Below are positions 37,983 to 48,047 of a DNA stretch of 64,000 nucleotides, one piece after another. Below the pieces are notes generated by a model. That model was not told the DNA's origin and did not search any database. It worked only from the letters and a program-made list of their open reading frames with translations. The stretch is from contig JAIRPN010000010.1 in NCBI GenBank assembly GCA_031256975.1, forward strand, positions 1 to 64,000, given 5' to 3'. The translations under genes were made by a program, and so were the position numbers. This DNA is from Verrucomicrobiales bacterium (GTDB taxonomy: Bacteria > Verrucomicrobiota > Verrucomicrobiia > Methylacidiphilales > JAAUTS01). The stretch's first letter is position 1; each line of letters starts with the position of its first letter.

Positions 37983-39614
37983 ATGAATTTGGCAGCAGTA
38001 TGCTCGAGTACGGTCTGTAGTTTTTTCCAAGTTTCGGAAAAAGGCTCGGACCCCTGTCGTATCATTCAAGATCTCACGCTTTTATTGGAAATCTGTCAGG
38101 TTTTGGAGAGCAGCCTTGAGTCGGAAAAAGTTTTGCAGCCGGTTCTGAAGTTAATGGCTTCATCCATAGGCATGCAAAATGGTTCGATTACCATCTTAAA
38201 CCGGGATACTGGAAAGATCATCATTGAGGAGACCTTTGGTCTATCAAAGGAAGAATGCCATAATGGCCGGTCCAAGATCATGGATGGGCCGATTGCCAAA
38301 GTTATTCAAAACGGCCAACCTGTAGTCATTCATGATATCAGTAAAAGTGAGTATTTCAAACATCGCATCCCTTCTCAGGTAAACAAACATGCCGCTGTTG
38401 ACAATGGCTCTGTCACTTCTTTTATTTCGGTACCGATCAAATCAGGCAATAATACGGTTGGCGCATTGAGTGTTGAACGCTGCGTGTCATTTAAAGAGGG
38501 TTTTGAGCATGATCTGCGGTTGCTTTCGCTGATTGCTTCCGTATTGGTTCAGGCGGTAGGCCTCCGTCAGACGGCGCGCGAGCGGTTGCAGGCCTTGCAG
38601 GTGGAGAATGAGCGCCTGCAGGAGCAGATCAAAAATCACTTCAAGCCGGACAATATGATCGGCGGTTCCAGTGCGATGCGCAGCGTGTTTCATCATATCG
38701 AACAGGTGGCCGGCAGCCAGACCACGGTGTTCATCCGGGGTGAAAGCGGGGTCGGCAAGGAACTGGTGGCCTCCGCCATCCATCAGAACAGTCCGCGCAA
38801 GGACAAGGCCTTTGTCAAGGTGAACTGCGCGGCGTTGCCGGATTCCATCATCGAGAGTGAATTGTTCGGCCACGAAAAGGGGGCGTTCACCGGGGCCATC
38901 GCCATGCGCAAGGGGCGTTTTGAAATTGCCCACGGCGGCACGATATTTCTCGATGAAATCGGCGACCTTTCCCCGCCGACGCAGGTCAAGCTGTTGCGCG
39001 TGCTGCAGGAACGGGAATTTGAACGGGTCGGCGGCCAGTACCCCATCCGCTGCAATGTGCGGGTAATCGCCGCAACCAGCAGAAATGTGGAACAGTTGAT
39101 TGAAGAAAACAAATTCCGCTTGGATCTATACTATCGGTTGAATGTATTCCCTGTCTATGTGCCGCCGTTGCGCGAGCGCAAATCGGATATTTTGCAATTG
39201 GCGGATCATTTTGTTGAGAAATACACTGTTGCGGCCGGCAAGCGTATCCGCCGCATCTCCACTTCGGCGATTGATTTGATGATGATGTACCATTGGCCGG
39301 GCAATGTGCGGGAACTGGAAAATTGCATTGAGCGGGCGGTGCTGCTTTGCCGGGATGACGCGATTCACGCGCATCATCTGCCGCCCACGCTGCAGGCCAA
39401 GGATCCATCCAAGCCCGGCAGCAAGGGCGGCTTGGAAAGCGCGTTGAATGCGGTGGAATTTGAACTGGTGGTTGACGCCCTGAAGGAAACGCAGGGCAAC
39501 ATGGCCCAGGCCGCGCGCCAGCTGGGCATCAGCGAGCGCATCATGGGACTGCGTATCAAAAAACACCGGATTGACCCACTGCGCTATCGCGCCATCATTC
39601 CCGCCGAATCATGA
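37983..39614 (+). CDS. nifA: NifA, sigma-54-dependent nitrogen fixation activator (GAF-AAA+-Fis HTH)
   Basis: GAF-like N-terminus, GESGVGKELVASAIH, GAFTGA, HWPGNVRELEN, C-terminal QAARQLGISERIMGLRIKK; sits upstream of nifH. Confidence 0.88.
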   Translation: MNLAAVCSSTVCSFFQVSEKGSDPCRIIQDLTLLLEICQVLESSLESEKVLQPVLKLMASSIGMQNGSITILNRDTGKIIIEETFGLSKEECHNGRSKIMDGPIAKVIQNGQPVVIHDISKSEYFKHRIPSQVNKHAAVDNGSVTSFISVPIKSGNNTVGALSVERCVSFKEGFEHDLRLLSLIASVLVQAVGLRQTARERLQALQVENERLQEQIKNHFKPDNMIGGSSAMRSVFHHIEQVAGSQTTVFIRGESGVGKELVASAIHQNSPRKDKAFVKVNCAALPDSIIESELFGHEKGAFTGAIAMRKGRFEIAHGGTIFLDEIGDLSPPTQVKLLRVLQEREFERVGGQYPIRCNVRVIAATSRNVEQLIEENKFRLDLYYRLNVFPVYVPPLRERKSDILQLADHFVEKYTVAAGKRIRRISTSAIDLMMMYHWPGNVRELENCIERAVLLCRDDAIHAHHLPPTLQAKDPSKPGSKGGLESALNAVEFELVVDALKETQGNMAQAARQLGISERIMGLRIKKHRIDPLRYRAIIPAES

Positions 39615-40081
39615 ATGTCAATATCACCCTGGCCGAACCTGCCGACATTCCGGCCTTGGCCGGTTTGCTGGCCATGTTGTTCGAGCAAGAGTACGATTTT
39701 AATCCCGACCGGACCAGGCAGGAACGTGCCATTGCCCTGTTACTACAAGAGCCGGAACATGCCTGGATCTGGGTGGCACGCGCCGACAGTGTCCCGGTTG
39801 GCATGATCAGCCTGCAATCGGTGATCAGTACGGCGGAGGGCGGAAAGTCGCTCTGGCTGGAGGATTGGATTGTGCATCCGGCCTGCCGCGGCCGCGGGAT
39901 CGGCGGCCGGTTGCTGCGTTACGCCATCGAGCAGGCGCGGGCGCGGGGTTTCCGGCGCATCAGCCTGCTGACCGACCGTGACAATCTGTCCGCGCAAGGG
40001 CGGTATGCGGAACAAGGTTTCAAGCCGTCCGCCATGCTGCCCATGCGCCTGTTGCTGCCGGAAGATCCCACCAAAATGTAG
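39611..40081 (+). CDS. GNAT-family N-acetyltransferase, translationally coupled to nifA
   Basis: WLEDWIVHPACRGRGIGGRLLRYAIEQARARGFRRISLLTDRDNLSAQGRYAEQGF; ATGA overlap with the nifA stop. Confidence 0.85.
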   Translation: MNVNITLAEPADIPALAGLLAMLFEQEYDFNPDRTRQERAIALLLQEPEHAWIWVARADSVPVGMISLQSVISTAEGGKSLWLEDWIVHPACRGRGIGGRLLRYAIEQARARGFRRISLLTDRDNLSAQGRYAEQGFKPSAMLPMRLLLPEDPTKM

Positions 40082-40253
40082 GTTTACTTTCCGGGAACTA
40101 CCTGCGCGTAGGATTTTTTCCGGGTTTTTATCCCTAACCATTGATTAGTACAATCGCCAGCAAATAATATTTCTTTTGCTATCCCCCTTGGGGCAAGGCA
40201 ATTGCGCGTTTTGCCGGATGGGCGGCGAAAAATATTTTGAATTTTCAGCAAGC

Positions 40254-40270
40254 TTGGCATCCGCAGTGCA
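40254..40270 (+). promoter_or_regulatory. Sigma-54 (-24/-12) promoter candidate for nifH
   Basis: TTGGCATCCGCAGTGCA: GG and GC elements with exactly 10 bp between, ~86 bp before the nifH ATG. Confidence 0.7.
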
Positions 40271-40274
40271 ATAA

Positions 40275-41186
<912 letters not shown>

Positions 41187-41227
41187 CGGAATATTGGAAA
41201 AGGAAAATTAAATCCAGGAATAAAATT

Positions 41228-41554
41228 ATGATGATGGTGCAGTCAGTGGTGCGGCCGGAAAGGGTCCATGTAGTGATGAAAGCCCTGTTGGACGCGGGTT
41301 TTCCCGCCGTTACCAAGATGGATGTGTTTGGCCGCGGCAAGCAGCGCGGTCTGAAGGTCGGCGAAATCACCTACGACGAATTGCCCAAGGAGCAACTGAT
41401 CGTGGTGGTCAACGATGCGGACAAGGATCTGGTGGTGGACACCATCGTGAAGGCGGCGCGCACCGGAACCAAGGGGGCCTTCGGCGACGGCAAGATTTTC
41501 GTCATGCCAGTCGAGGAATCCTACACCGTCAGTTCGGGTGCCAAGGAGAGTTAA
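41228..41554 (+). CDS. nifI1: PII-family regulator NifI1
   Basis: PII-like protein between nifH and nifD: VVRPERVHVVMKALLDAGFPAVTKMDVFGRGKQRG...GAFGDGKIFVMPVEESY. Confidence 0.93.
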   Translation: MMMVQSVVRPERVHVVMKALLDAGFPAVTKMDVFGRGKQRGLKVGEITYDELPKEQLIVVVNDADKDLVVDTIVKAARTGTKGAFGDGKIFVMPVEESYTVSSGAKES

Positions 41555-41556
41555 GT

Positions 41557-41937
41557 ATGAAAAGGATCATGGCCATTATCCGGATGCAGATGATGAATCA
41601 GACCAGGCAGGCGCTGATCGAACAGGGTTTTTCCGGCTTTACGGTGCGCAAGGTGCTGGGGCGCGGCAAGGGGCAGGTTGATTTCCGGGTGCTGAGCGCC
41701 GCGGTGGAAGGGCAGCCCGAAGCGATTCCACACCTGCAGGATGACGGCCCGATGCTGGTTCCCAAGCGGTTGATCAGCATCGTGGTGCCGACGGAAAAGG
41801 CCGACATCGTGGTGCAAACCATCATCAAGACCAACCGAACCGGCAGGCCCGGCGACGGCAAGATATTTGTGCAGCCGGTTCTGGAAGCCCTGCGCATTCG
41901 CACGGGTGAACGCAATGAAAGCGCCCTGAAAGAATAA
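41557..41937 (+). CDS. nifI2: PII-family regulator NifI2
   Basis: MKRIMAIIRMQMMNQTRQALIEQGFSGFTVRKVLGRGKG...GDGKIFVQPVLEALRIRTGE. Confidence 0.93.
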   Translation: MKRIMAIIRMQMMNQTRQALIEQGFSGFTVRKVLGRGKGQVDFRVLSAAVEGQPEAIPHLQDDGPMLVPKRLISIVVPTEKADIVVQTIIKTNRTGRPGDGKIFVQPVLEALRIRTGERNESALKE

Positions 41938-41957
41938 TCACGACAGAGAATACCATC

Positions 41958-43682
41958 ATGAATACTCCGGAAAATTTCAACGAACCGCCCGTATTGGCCA
42001 TCCCGGCCGCGGAGGCACGGGCGCAAATGCTGCAAATCTACCCGCCGAAAACCCGCAAAAAACGGGAAAAGCAGCTGCTCATCAATGATCCGACGGCACC
42101 GCCGGAAATCAATGCCAACTCGCGTACCATTCCCGGCATTATCACCCAGCGTGGTTGTACCTATGCCGGTTGCCGTGGCGTGGTGATCGGGCCGATTTAC
42201 GACATTCTGCACATCACCCACGGGCCGATTGGCTGCGGCTTCTATTCGTGGTTGTCGCGCCGCAACTTGGTCAAGCCGCGCAATTCGGACGAGACCAATT
42301 TCATGCAATACTCCATGTCCACCGACATGCAGGAGGACCAGATTATCTTCGGTGGCGAGAAGAAGCTGCGCGCGGCGATTCAGGAGGCTTACGATATTTT
42401 TCATCCGAAGGCCATTTCAATCTATGCCACCTGTCCGGTTGGCCTGATTGGCGATGACATCCATACCGTCGCCCGAGAAATGAAGGAGAAACTGGGTATC
42501 AACATCTTTGCGTTCAGCTGTGAAGGTTACAAGGGGGTCAGTCAGTCCGCCGGCCATCACATCGCCAACAATGGCGTGTTCAAGCACATTGTTGGCCTTG
42601 ATGACACCCCGGTGGAGGCCGAGTTCACCATCAACATCCTCGGCGAATACAACATCGGCGGCGACGCCTGGGCGATCGACCAGTTGCTGCAAAAATGCGG
42701 CATCAAGGTGGTGGCCACACTGTCCGGTGATGTGTCTTACGACGACATCTGCCGTTCGCACACCGCGCAGCTCAACACCGTGATGTGTCACCGCTCGATC
42801 AATTATATGGCGGAGATGATGGAGGTCAAATTCGGTATCCCGTGGATCAAGGCGAATTTCATCGGCGCGGATGCCACCGCCAAGACACTGCGCAAGATCG
42901 CCACATATTTTGAAAGCCAAAAGCTCAAAGACCGTGTCGAAGAAGTGATCGCCCAGGAACAGGCCGAGTTGCGTCCGGTCCGTGAACAGGTCACGGCGCG
43001 GTGCCAAGGCAAGACGGCGGCGTTGTTCGTCGGCGGATCGCGCGCGCACCACTACCAGGACTTGTTCCGCGACATCGGCATGACCCCGATTTCCGCCGGT
43101 TACGAATTTGCGCACCGTGACGACTACGAGGGTCGCGCCGTGCTGCCGATCATCAAAATTGACGCCGACTCGCGCAACATTGAAGAATTGGAGGTGACAC
43201 CCGATGCGACTCGCTTCCGCCCCCGCAAGACGGAGGAGGAGAACGCGCGGCTGGCCGCCGCCGGATTCAGCTACAAGGATTACGACGGTATGATGCGCGA
43301 AATGAAGCGCGGCACGCTGGTGATCGATGACATCAGCCACCACGAAATGGAAAAGCTCATCGAGCTCTACCGGCCGGATGTGATTTGCTCCGGCATCAAG
43401 GACAAGTTTGTCATCGAGAAAATGGGAGTGCCGTGCAAGCAACTGCACAGCTATGACTATGGCGGGCCTTACGCCGCCTTCACCGGCGCGGCCAATTTTT
43501 ATCAGGAGATCGACCGGTTGGTGAACACCAAGGTTTGGCAATATGTCACTCCTCCGTGGAAGCGCGAGCCGCGCCTTGAGGCGCGCTTTACGCAACAGGA
43601 CAAGAGGGATAAAACCGCCGCCGGTGACGAGCCCAAGAAGTATGGCCGCAACAATGGCACGGCGGCTGCCAGCGAAGTGTGA
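41958..43682 (+). CDS. nifD: Nitrogenase molybdenum-iron protein alpha chain NifD
   Basis: RGCTYAGCRGVVIGPIYDILHITHGPIGCGFYSW; TCPVGLIGDDI; YEFAHRDDYEGR; contains an insertion after YEFAHRDDYEGR. Confidence 0.96.
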   Translation: MNTPENFNEPPVLAIPAAEARAQMLQIYPPKTRKKREKQLLINDPTAPPEINANSRTIPGIITQRGCTYAGCRGVVIGPIYDILHITHGPIGCGFYSWLSRRNLVKPRNSDETNFMQYSMSTDMQEDQIIFGGEKKLRAAIQEAYDIFHPKAISIYATCPVGLIGDDIHTVAREMKEKLGINIFAFSCEGYKGVSQSAGHHIANNGVFKHIVGLDDTPVEAEFTINILGEYNIGGDAWAIDQLLQKCGIKVVATLSGDVSYDDICRSHTAQLNTVMCHRSINYMAEMMEVKFGIPWIKANFIGADATAKTLRKIATYFESQKLKDRVEEVIAQEQAELRPVREQVTARCQGKTAALFVGGSRAHHYQDLFRDIGMTPISAGYEFAHRDDYEGRAVLPIIKIDADSRNIEELEVTPDATRFRPRKTEEENARLAAAGFSYKDYDGMMREMKRGTLVIDDISHHEMEKLIELYRPDVICSGIKDKFVIEKMGVPCKQLHSYDYGGPYAAFTGAANFYQEIDRLVNTKVWQYVTPPWKREPRLEARFTQQDKRDKTAAGDEPKKYGRNNGTAAASEV

Positions 43683-43695
43683 AAAGGGAAATATT

Positions 43696-45069
43696 ATGTT
43701 AAACGGAACCACTGCAGAAATCAAACCGCGCACGGCATTGCGGATCAATCCGGCCAAAACCTGCCAGCCCATCGGCGCCATGTACGCCGCGCTGGGCATC
43801 CATCGCTGCATGCCGCACAGCCACGGCTCGCAGGGCTGCTGTGCCTACCACCGCAGCCATCTCACCCGCCATTACAAGGATCCGGTGATGGCGACCACCA
43901 GTTCCTTCACCGAGGGTTCCTCGGTGTTCGGCGGCCTGTCGAACCTGACCCAGGCGCTGAAAAACATCTTCACCATTTACCAGCCGGACATTGTCGCGGT
44001 GCATACCACCTGCCTGTCCGAGGTCATTGGCGACGATATCCCGATGATGATCAAAAAGGCCACCGAGGACAACACCATCCCGGCCGGCAAGCATGTCATC
44101 CACACCAACACACCGAGCTTTGTCGGCTCGCACGTGACGGGCTACAGCAACATGGTGCGCTCCATCATCAAGTACCTGGCGCAATCCAGCGGCGGCACAC
44201 GCGACCAGCTTAACGTCATTCCGGGCTTCGTTGACCCGGCGGACATGCGCGAAATCAAGCGACTGTGCGCCATGATGGGCGTGAACATCGTCATGCTGCC
44301 CGACACCTCCGGGGTGCTTGACACCCCACAGGACGGCCATTACCAGATGTATCCCAAGGGAGGGACCACGATCGAACAGATCAAAGGGATGGGCGACAGC
44401 ATCGCCACGCTGGCGCTTGGGCATTTCGGCGCGCACCCGGCGGCGGCCGAACTGGAAGCCAAATGCAACGTTCCGGCGGGATTTCTGGAGTTGCCCATCG
44501 GCCTGACCTGCACGGACAAGTTCATTGACGCCCTGCGCCAGTACGGCTCGACCGACGTGCCGGAAAGCATCGAGGAAGAGCGCGGTCGGCTGGTCGATTT
44601 GATGAGCGACCTGCACCAGTACTTTTACCGGAAACGGGTGGCGATTGCTGGCGATCCCGATCACCTGATCAGCATGGTACAGTTCCTGGTAGAGCTGGAC
44701 ATGCAGCCTGCCTATGTCATCACCGGCACCCCGGGCCAGCACTTCGAACGTCGCATCAAGGATTTGCTCAAGGAGCATGCGCCAAACGCGGTGGTCAAGC
44801 AGAACACCGACCTGTTTGAATTGCACCAGCTGATGAAACAGGAGCCGGTCGATTTGCTGATCGCCAACACTTACGGGAAATACATTGCCCGCGCCGAAAA
44901 CGTGCCCTTTGTGCGGCTCGGTTTCCCGATCCTCGACCGCACCGGCCACCGGCTTTTTCCGGCAGTCGGTTACACGGGGGCGATGCGGTACATCGAAAAG
45001 ATCAACGACGCCCTGCTGGACCAGAAAGACCGCGAATGCGAGGAGGAGTGGTTCGAGCTGGTGCAATAA
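43696..45069 (+). CDS. nifK: Nitrogenase molybdenum-iron protein beta chain NifK (short form)
   Basis: ATG at 43696; CQPIGAMYAALGIHRCMPHSHGSQGCCAYHRSHLTRHYKDPVMATTSSFTEGSSVFGG. Confidence 0.96.
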   Translation: MLNGTTAEIKPRTALRINPAKTCQPIGAMYAALGIHRCMPHSHGSQGCCAYHRSHLTRHYKDPVMATTSSFTEGSSVFGGLSNLTQALKNIFTIYQPDIVAVHTTCLSEVIGDDIPMMIKKATEDNTIPAGKHVIHTNTPSFVGSHVTGYSNMVRSIIKYLAQSSGGTRDQLNVIPGFVDPADMREIKRLCAMMGVNIVMLPDTSGVLDTPQDGHYQMYPKGGTTIEQIKGMGDSIATLALGHFGAHPAAAELEAKCNVPAGFLELPIGLTCTDKFIDALRQYGSTDVPESIEEERGRLVDLMSDLHQYFYRKRVAIAGDPDHLISMVQFLVELDMQPAYVITGTPGQHFERRIKDLLKEHAPNAVVKQNTDLFELHQLMKQEPVDLLIANTYGKYIARAENVPFVRLGFPILDRTGHRLFPAVGYTGAMRYIEKINDALLDQKDRECEEEWFELVQ

Positions 45070-45088
45070 CCGGCTGGTTCTGAAGCGT

Positions 45089-45262
45089 ATGCCTTACCAA
45101 GTTGACAAGAAGAATTGCGAAGCCTGTGGGGCCTGTGTCGACGCCTGTCCGAACGGCGCCATCAAGCTGAAGGACCTGGCCGCCGAGGTGAACCCGGACT
45201 TGTGCGTGGACTGCGGCAGCTGCGAATCCATCTGTCCCGCCGGAGCGATCAAACCCGATTGA
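45089..45262 (+). CDS. 2[4Fe-4S] ferredoxin
   Basis: 57 aa, two CxxCxxCxxxCP-type motifs: CEACGACVDACPNGAI...CVDCGSCESICPAGAI. Shorter than the track's larger ORF. Confidence 0.9.
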   Translation: MPYQVDKKNCEACGACVDACPNGAIKLKDLAAEVNPDLCVDCGSCESICPAGAIKPD

Positions 45263-45273
45263 TTTTTCCTCCG

Positions 45274-46653
45274 ATGAAGATACTAGACGACCGCAAGCAG
45301 CAGATCATCCGGCACGGACTTCACACCGCGCCGATTGTCTGCGAAAAACACAGCGTGGCTGGCTCGGTGAGCCAGCGCGCCTGTGTGTTTTGCGGCTCCC
45401 GCGTGGTCTTGTATCCCATCACCGACGCCCTGCACTTGGTGCACGGGCCGATTGGCTGCGCCGCCTACACCTGGGATATCCGCGGCGCGCAATCCAGCGG
45501 GGAACAGTTATACCGCAACAGTTTTTCCACCGACCTGCGCGAGATGGATGTCATCTACGGCGGCGAGAAAAAATTGTACCACGCGCTGTGCGAATTGATC
45601 GACGCCCACCAGCCGCGGGCCGCGTTCGTGTATTCCACCTGCATTGTCGGCGTGATCGGCGACGATGTCGGGGCGGTCTGCAAGCGGGTGGCCGCCGAGA
45701 AAAACATTCCGGTGCTGCCAGTGCATTCCGAGGGGTTCAAGGGCACTAAGAAGGACGGTTACCGCGCGGCCTGCGAGGCGGTGTACCAGCTGATCGGCAC
45801 GGCGAAAGATAACGGGCCGATTCAGCACAGCATCAATATCCTCGGCGATTTCAACCTGGCGGGGGAAACCTGGATCATCCGCGATTATTACCGGCGCATC
45901 GGCATCAATGTCGTTGCCTGCATCACCGGCGACGCCCGCGTGGATGACATCCGCCAGGCACACCGCGCCAGGCTCAACCTGGTGCAATGCTCCGGTTCCA
46001 TGGCAGCGCTGGGCGCGATGATGGAGCGCGATTATCACATTCCGCTCAAACGGGTTTCCTACTTCGGCATCGAGGATATGTCCGCGGCGCTGTATGAGGC
46101 CGCCAAGTTCTTTGGCGACGACCCGGAAATCCTGCGGCGGGCCGAGAAACTGGTGCGCGACGAGGTCGGCAAGATCTACCCGCACTTGCGCGAGTTCAGA
46201 AAAAAACTGGCGGGCAAAAAAGCGGCCATCTACGTCGGCGGGGCATTCAAGGCGTTCTCCCTGGTGCGGGCGCTGAAGATGCTCGGCATGCGGACCGCCG
46301 TGGTTGGCTCACAGACCGGGGGACCGGAGGATTACCGCCAGTTGCAGGAAATTTGCGACCCGGGCACCGTTATCGTGGACGACGCCACGCCGCTGGAGCT
46401 GGCGCAATTTTGTCTGGAGCAGGACGTTGACCTGTTGATCGGCGGCGTCAAGGAGCGGCCGATCGCCTATAAGATGGGCATTGCGTTTTGCGATCATAAC
46501 CACGAGCGCAAGGAACCGCTGGCCGGATTTGTCGGCATGTTAAATTTTGCACGCGAAGTCTGCAATTCCGTCACTTCGCCGGTCTGGCAGTTTGCGCCGC
46601 GCCGCCGCGGCCGGTCCCTGTCCGCAACCGGCAACCGGGAGATGGCCGCATGA
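45274..46653 (+). CDS. nifE: FeMo-cofactor scaffold NifE
   Basis: ATG at 45274; SQRACVFCGSRVVLYPITDALHLVHGPIGCAAYTWDIRGAQSSG. Confidence 0.94.
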   Translation: MKILDDRKQQIIRHGLHTAPIVCEKHSVAGSVSQRACVFCGSRVVLYPITDALHLVHGPIGCAAYTWDIRGAQSSGEQLYRNSFSTDLREMDVIYGGEKKLYHALCELIDAHQPRAAFVYSTCIVGVIGDDVGAVCKRVAAEKNIPVLPVHSEGFKGTKKDGYRAACEAVYQLIGTAKDNGPIQHSINILGDFNLAGETWIIRDYYRRIGINVVACITGDARVDDIRQAHRARLNLVQCSGSMAALGAMMERDYHIPLKRVSYFGIEDMSAALYEAAKFFGDDPEILRRAEKLVRDEVGKIYPHLREFRKKLAGKKAAIYVGGAFKAFSLVRALKMLGMRTAVVGSQTGGPEDYRQLQEICDPGTVIVDDATPLELAQFCLEQDVDLLIGGVKERPIAYKMGIAFCDHNHERKEPLAGFVGMLNFAREVCNSVTSPVWQFAPRRRGRSLSATGNREMAA

Positions 46654-48047
46654 ATCCGTTGCCGTCTGCCAGTTTGCCGTTGATGGATGATGACGAACCC
46701 GTTTTTCATCACGCCGTCGCCACCCGCAACGCCTGCAAGCTTTGCACCCCGCTGGGCGCCTGCCTGGCTTTCCGCGGCATCGAGGGTTGCCTGCCCTTCC
46801 TGCACGGCTCGCAGGGCTGCGCGACCTATATCCGCCGTTATCTGATCAGTCATTTCCGCGAGCCGATGGACATTGCCGCGTCGAATTTTTCCGAACAGTC
46901 GGCGGTGTTTGGCGGCGCGTCGAATTTTCACCAGGGCATTCAAAATGTCGTCAAGGGTTACCGTCCGCGGCTCATCGGCGTGGCCACCACCTGCCTGAGC
47001 GAAACCATCGGCGAGGACCTGCGGCTGCTGTTTCACCAGTATTTCAGCAAGCATTGGGAGGAAGGGCATCCGGAAATGGTGCATGTCTCCACGCCGAGCT
47101 ACAGCGGCACCCATATGGACGGTTTTCACGCGGCGGTCCGGGTGGTGATTGAAACGCTCGCGGTCGGCGGCCCGCGCAGCCGCCGCGTAAATCTTTTTCC
47201 CGGCATGGTGTCCGCCGCCGACCTGCGTTACTTGAAGGAAATTCTCAGCGGCTTTAACCTGCCCCACACGCTGCTGCCGGATTATTCCGACAGCCTGGAC
47301 GGGCCGAGCTGGGGCGAGTATCACAAGCTGCCCGAGGGCGGCACGCCGCTGGACGCGATCCGGGCTGGTGGCTCCTCCCAAGTTTCCATTGAATTTGGGC
47401 GGACGCTGGCGGAGAAAAACACGGCGGGAACCTGCCTGGAAGAAAAGTTTTCTGTTCCCCGGCGCTTGCTGGGACTGCCGATTGGCATCAGGGAGAGCGA
47501 CGCGTTCTTCAAATTGCTGGAGATTGTCAGCGGCCATACCCTGCCCGCCCGGCACGAGGCGGAACGCGGCCGGCTGGTTGACGCGATGATTGACGGGCAC
47601 AAGTATGTCGCGAGGAAAAAGGCGGTGGTCTATGGCGAGGAGGACCTGGTGGTTGGCCTGGCGGCCTTTCTGGCGGAAATCGGCGTCGAGCCGGTCATTT
47701 GCGCGTCGGGCGGCCGCAGCGGCCGGCTGATCGAATCAATCCAGGCGGTGGCGCCGGAGCTGGCCGCCGGCTGCCGGATCATGTCCGGAGTGGATTTCAT
47801 GGATATTGCCGAAGCCGCGGCCGCGGCCAAACCCGATTTTATGCTCGGCAGCAGCAAGGGCTATTTGCTGGCGCGCAAGTTGCAGATTCCGCTTGTGCGA
47901 GTCGGCTTCCCGATCCACGACCGCATTGGCGGCCAGCGCGTGCTGCATCTTGGTTATCGCGGCGCGCAGCAATTGTACGACCGCATCGTCAACACACTGC
48001 TTGAACACAAACAGGAGCTTTCCCATGTCGGCTACAGCTACCTCTGA
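46650..48047 (+). CDS. nifN: FeMo-cofactor scaffold NifN
   Basis: NACKLCTPLGACLAFRGIEGCLPFLHGSQGCATYIRRYLISHFREPMDIAASNF; follows nifE with ATGA overlap. Confidence 0.93.
   Translation: MNPLPSASLPLMDDDEPVFHHAVATRNACKLCTPLGACLAFRGIEGCLPFLHGSQGCATYIRRYLISHFREPMDIAASNFSEQSAVFGGASNFHQGIQNVVKGYRPRLIGVATTCLSETIGEDLRLLFHQYFSKHWEEGHPEMVHVSTPSYSGTHMDGFHAAVRVVIETLAVGGPRSRRVNLFPGMVSAADLRYLKEILSGFNLPHTLLPDYSDSLDGPSWGEYHKLPEGGTPLDAIRAGGSSQVSIEFGRTLAEKNTAGTCLEEKFSVPRRLLGLPIGIRESDAFFKLLEIVSGHTLPARHEAERGRLVDAMIDGHKYVARKKAVVYGEEDLVVGLAAFLAEIGVEPVICASGGRSGRLIESIQAVAPELAAGCRIMSGVDFMDIAEAAAAAKPDFMLGSSKGYLLARKLQIPLVRVGFPIHDRIGGQRVLHLGYRGAQQLYDRIVNTLLEHKQELSHVGYSYL

Noticed and set aside
42417-45066. Long minus-strand ORFs opposite nifD and nifK (464 and 455 aa)
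   Set aside because: Antisense to strongly conserved genes and reflect codon-position GC bias. Same for ORFs opposite nifE/N/B/V and GH2.
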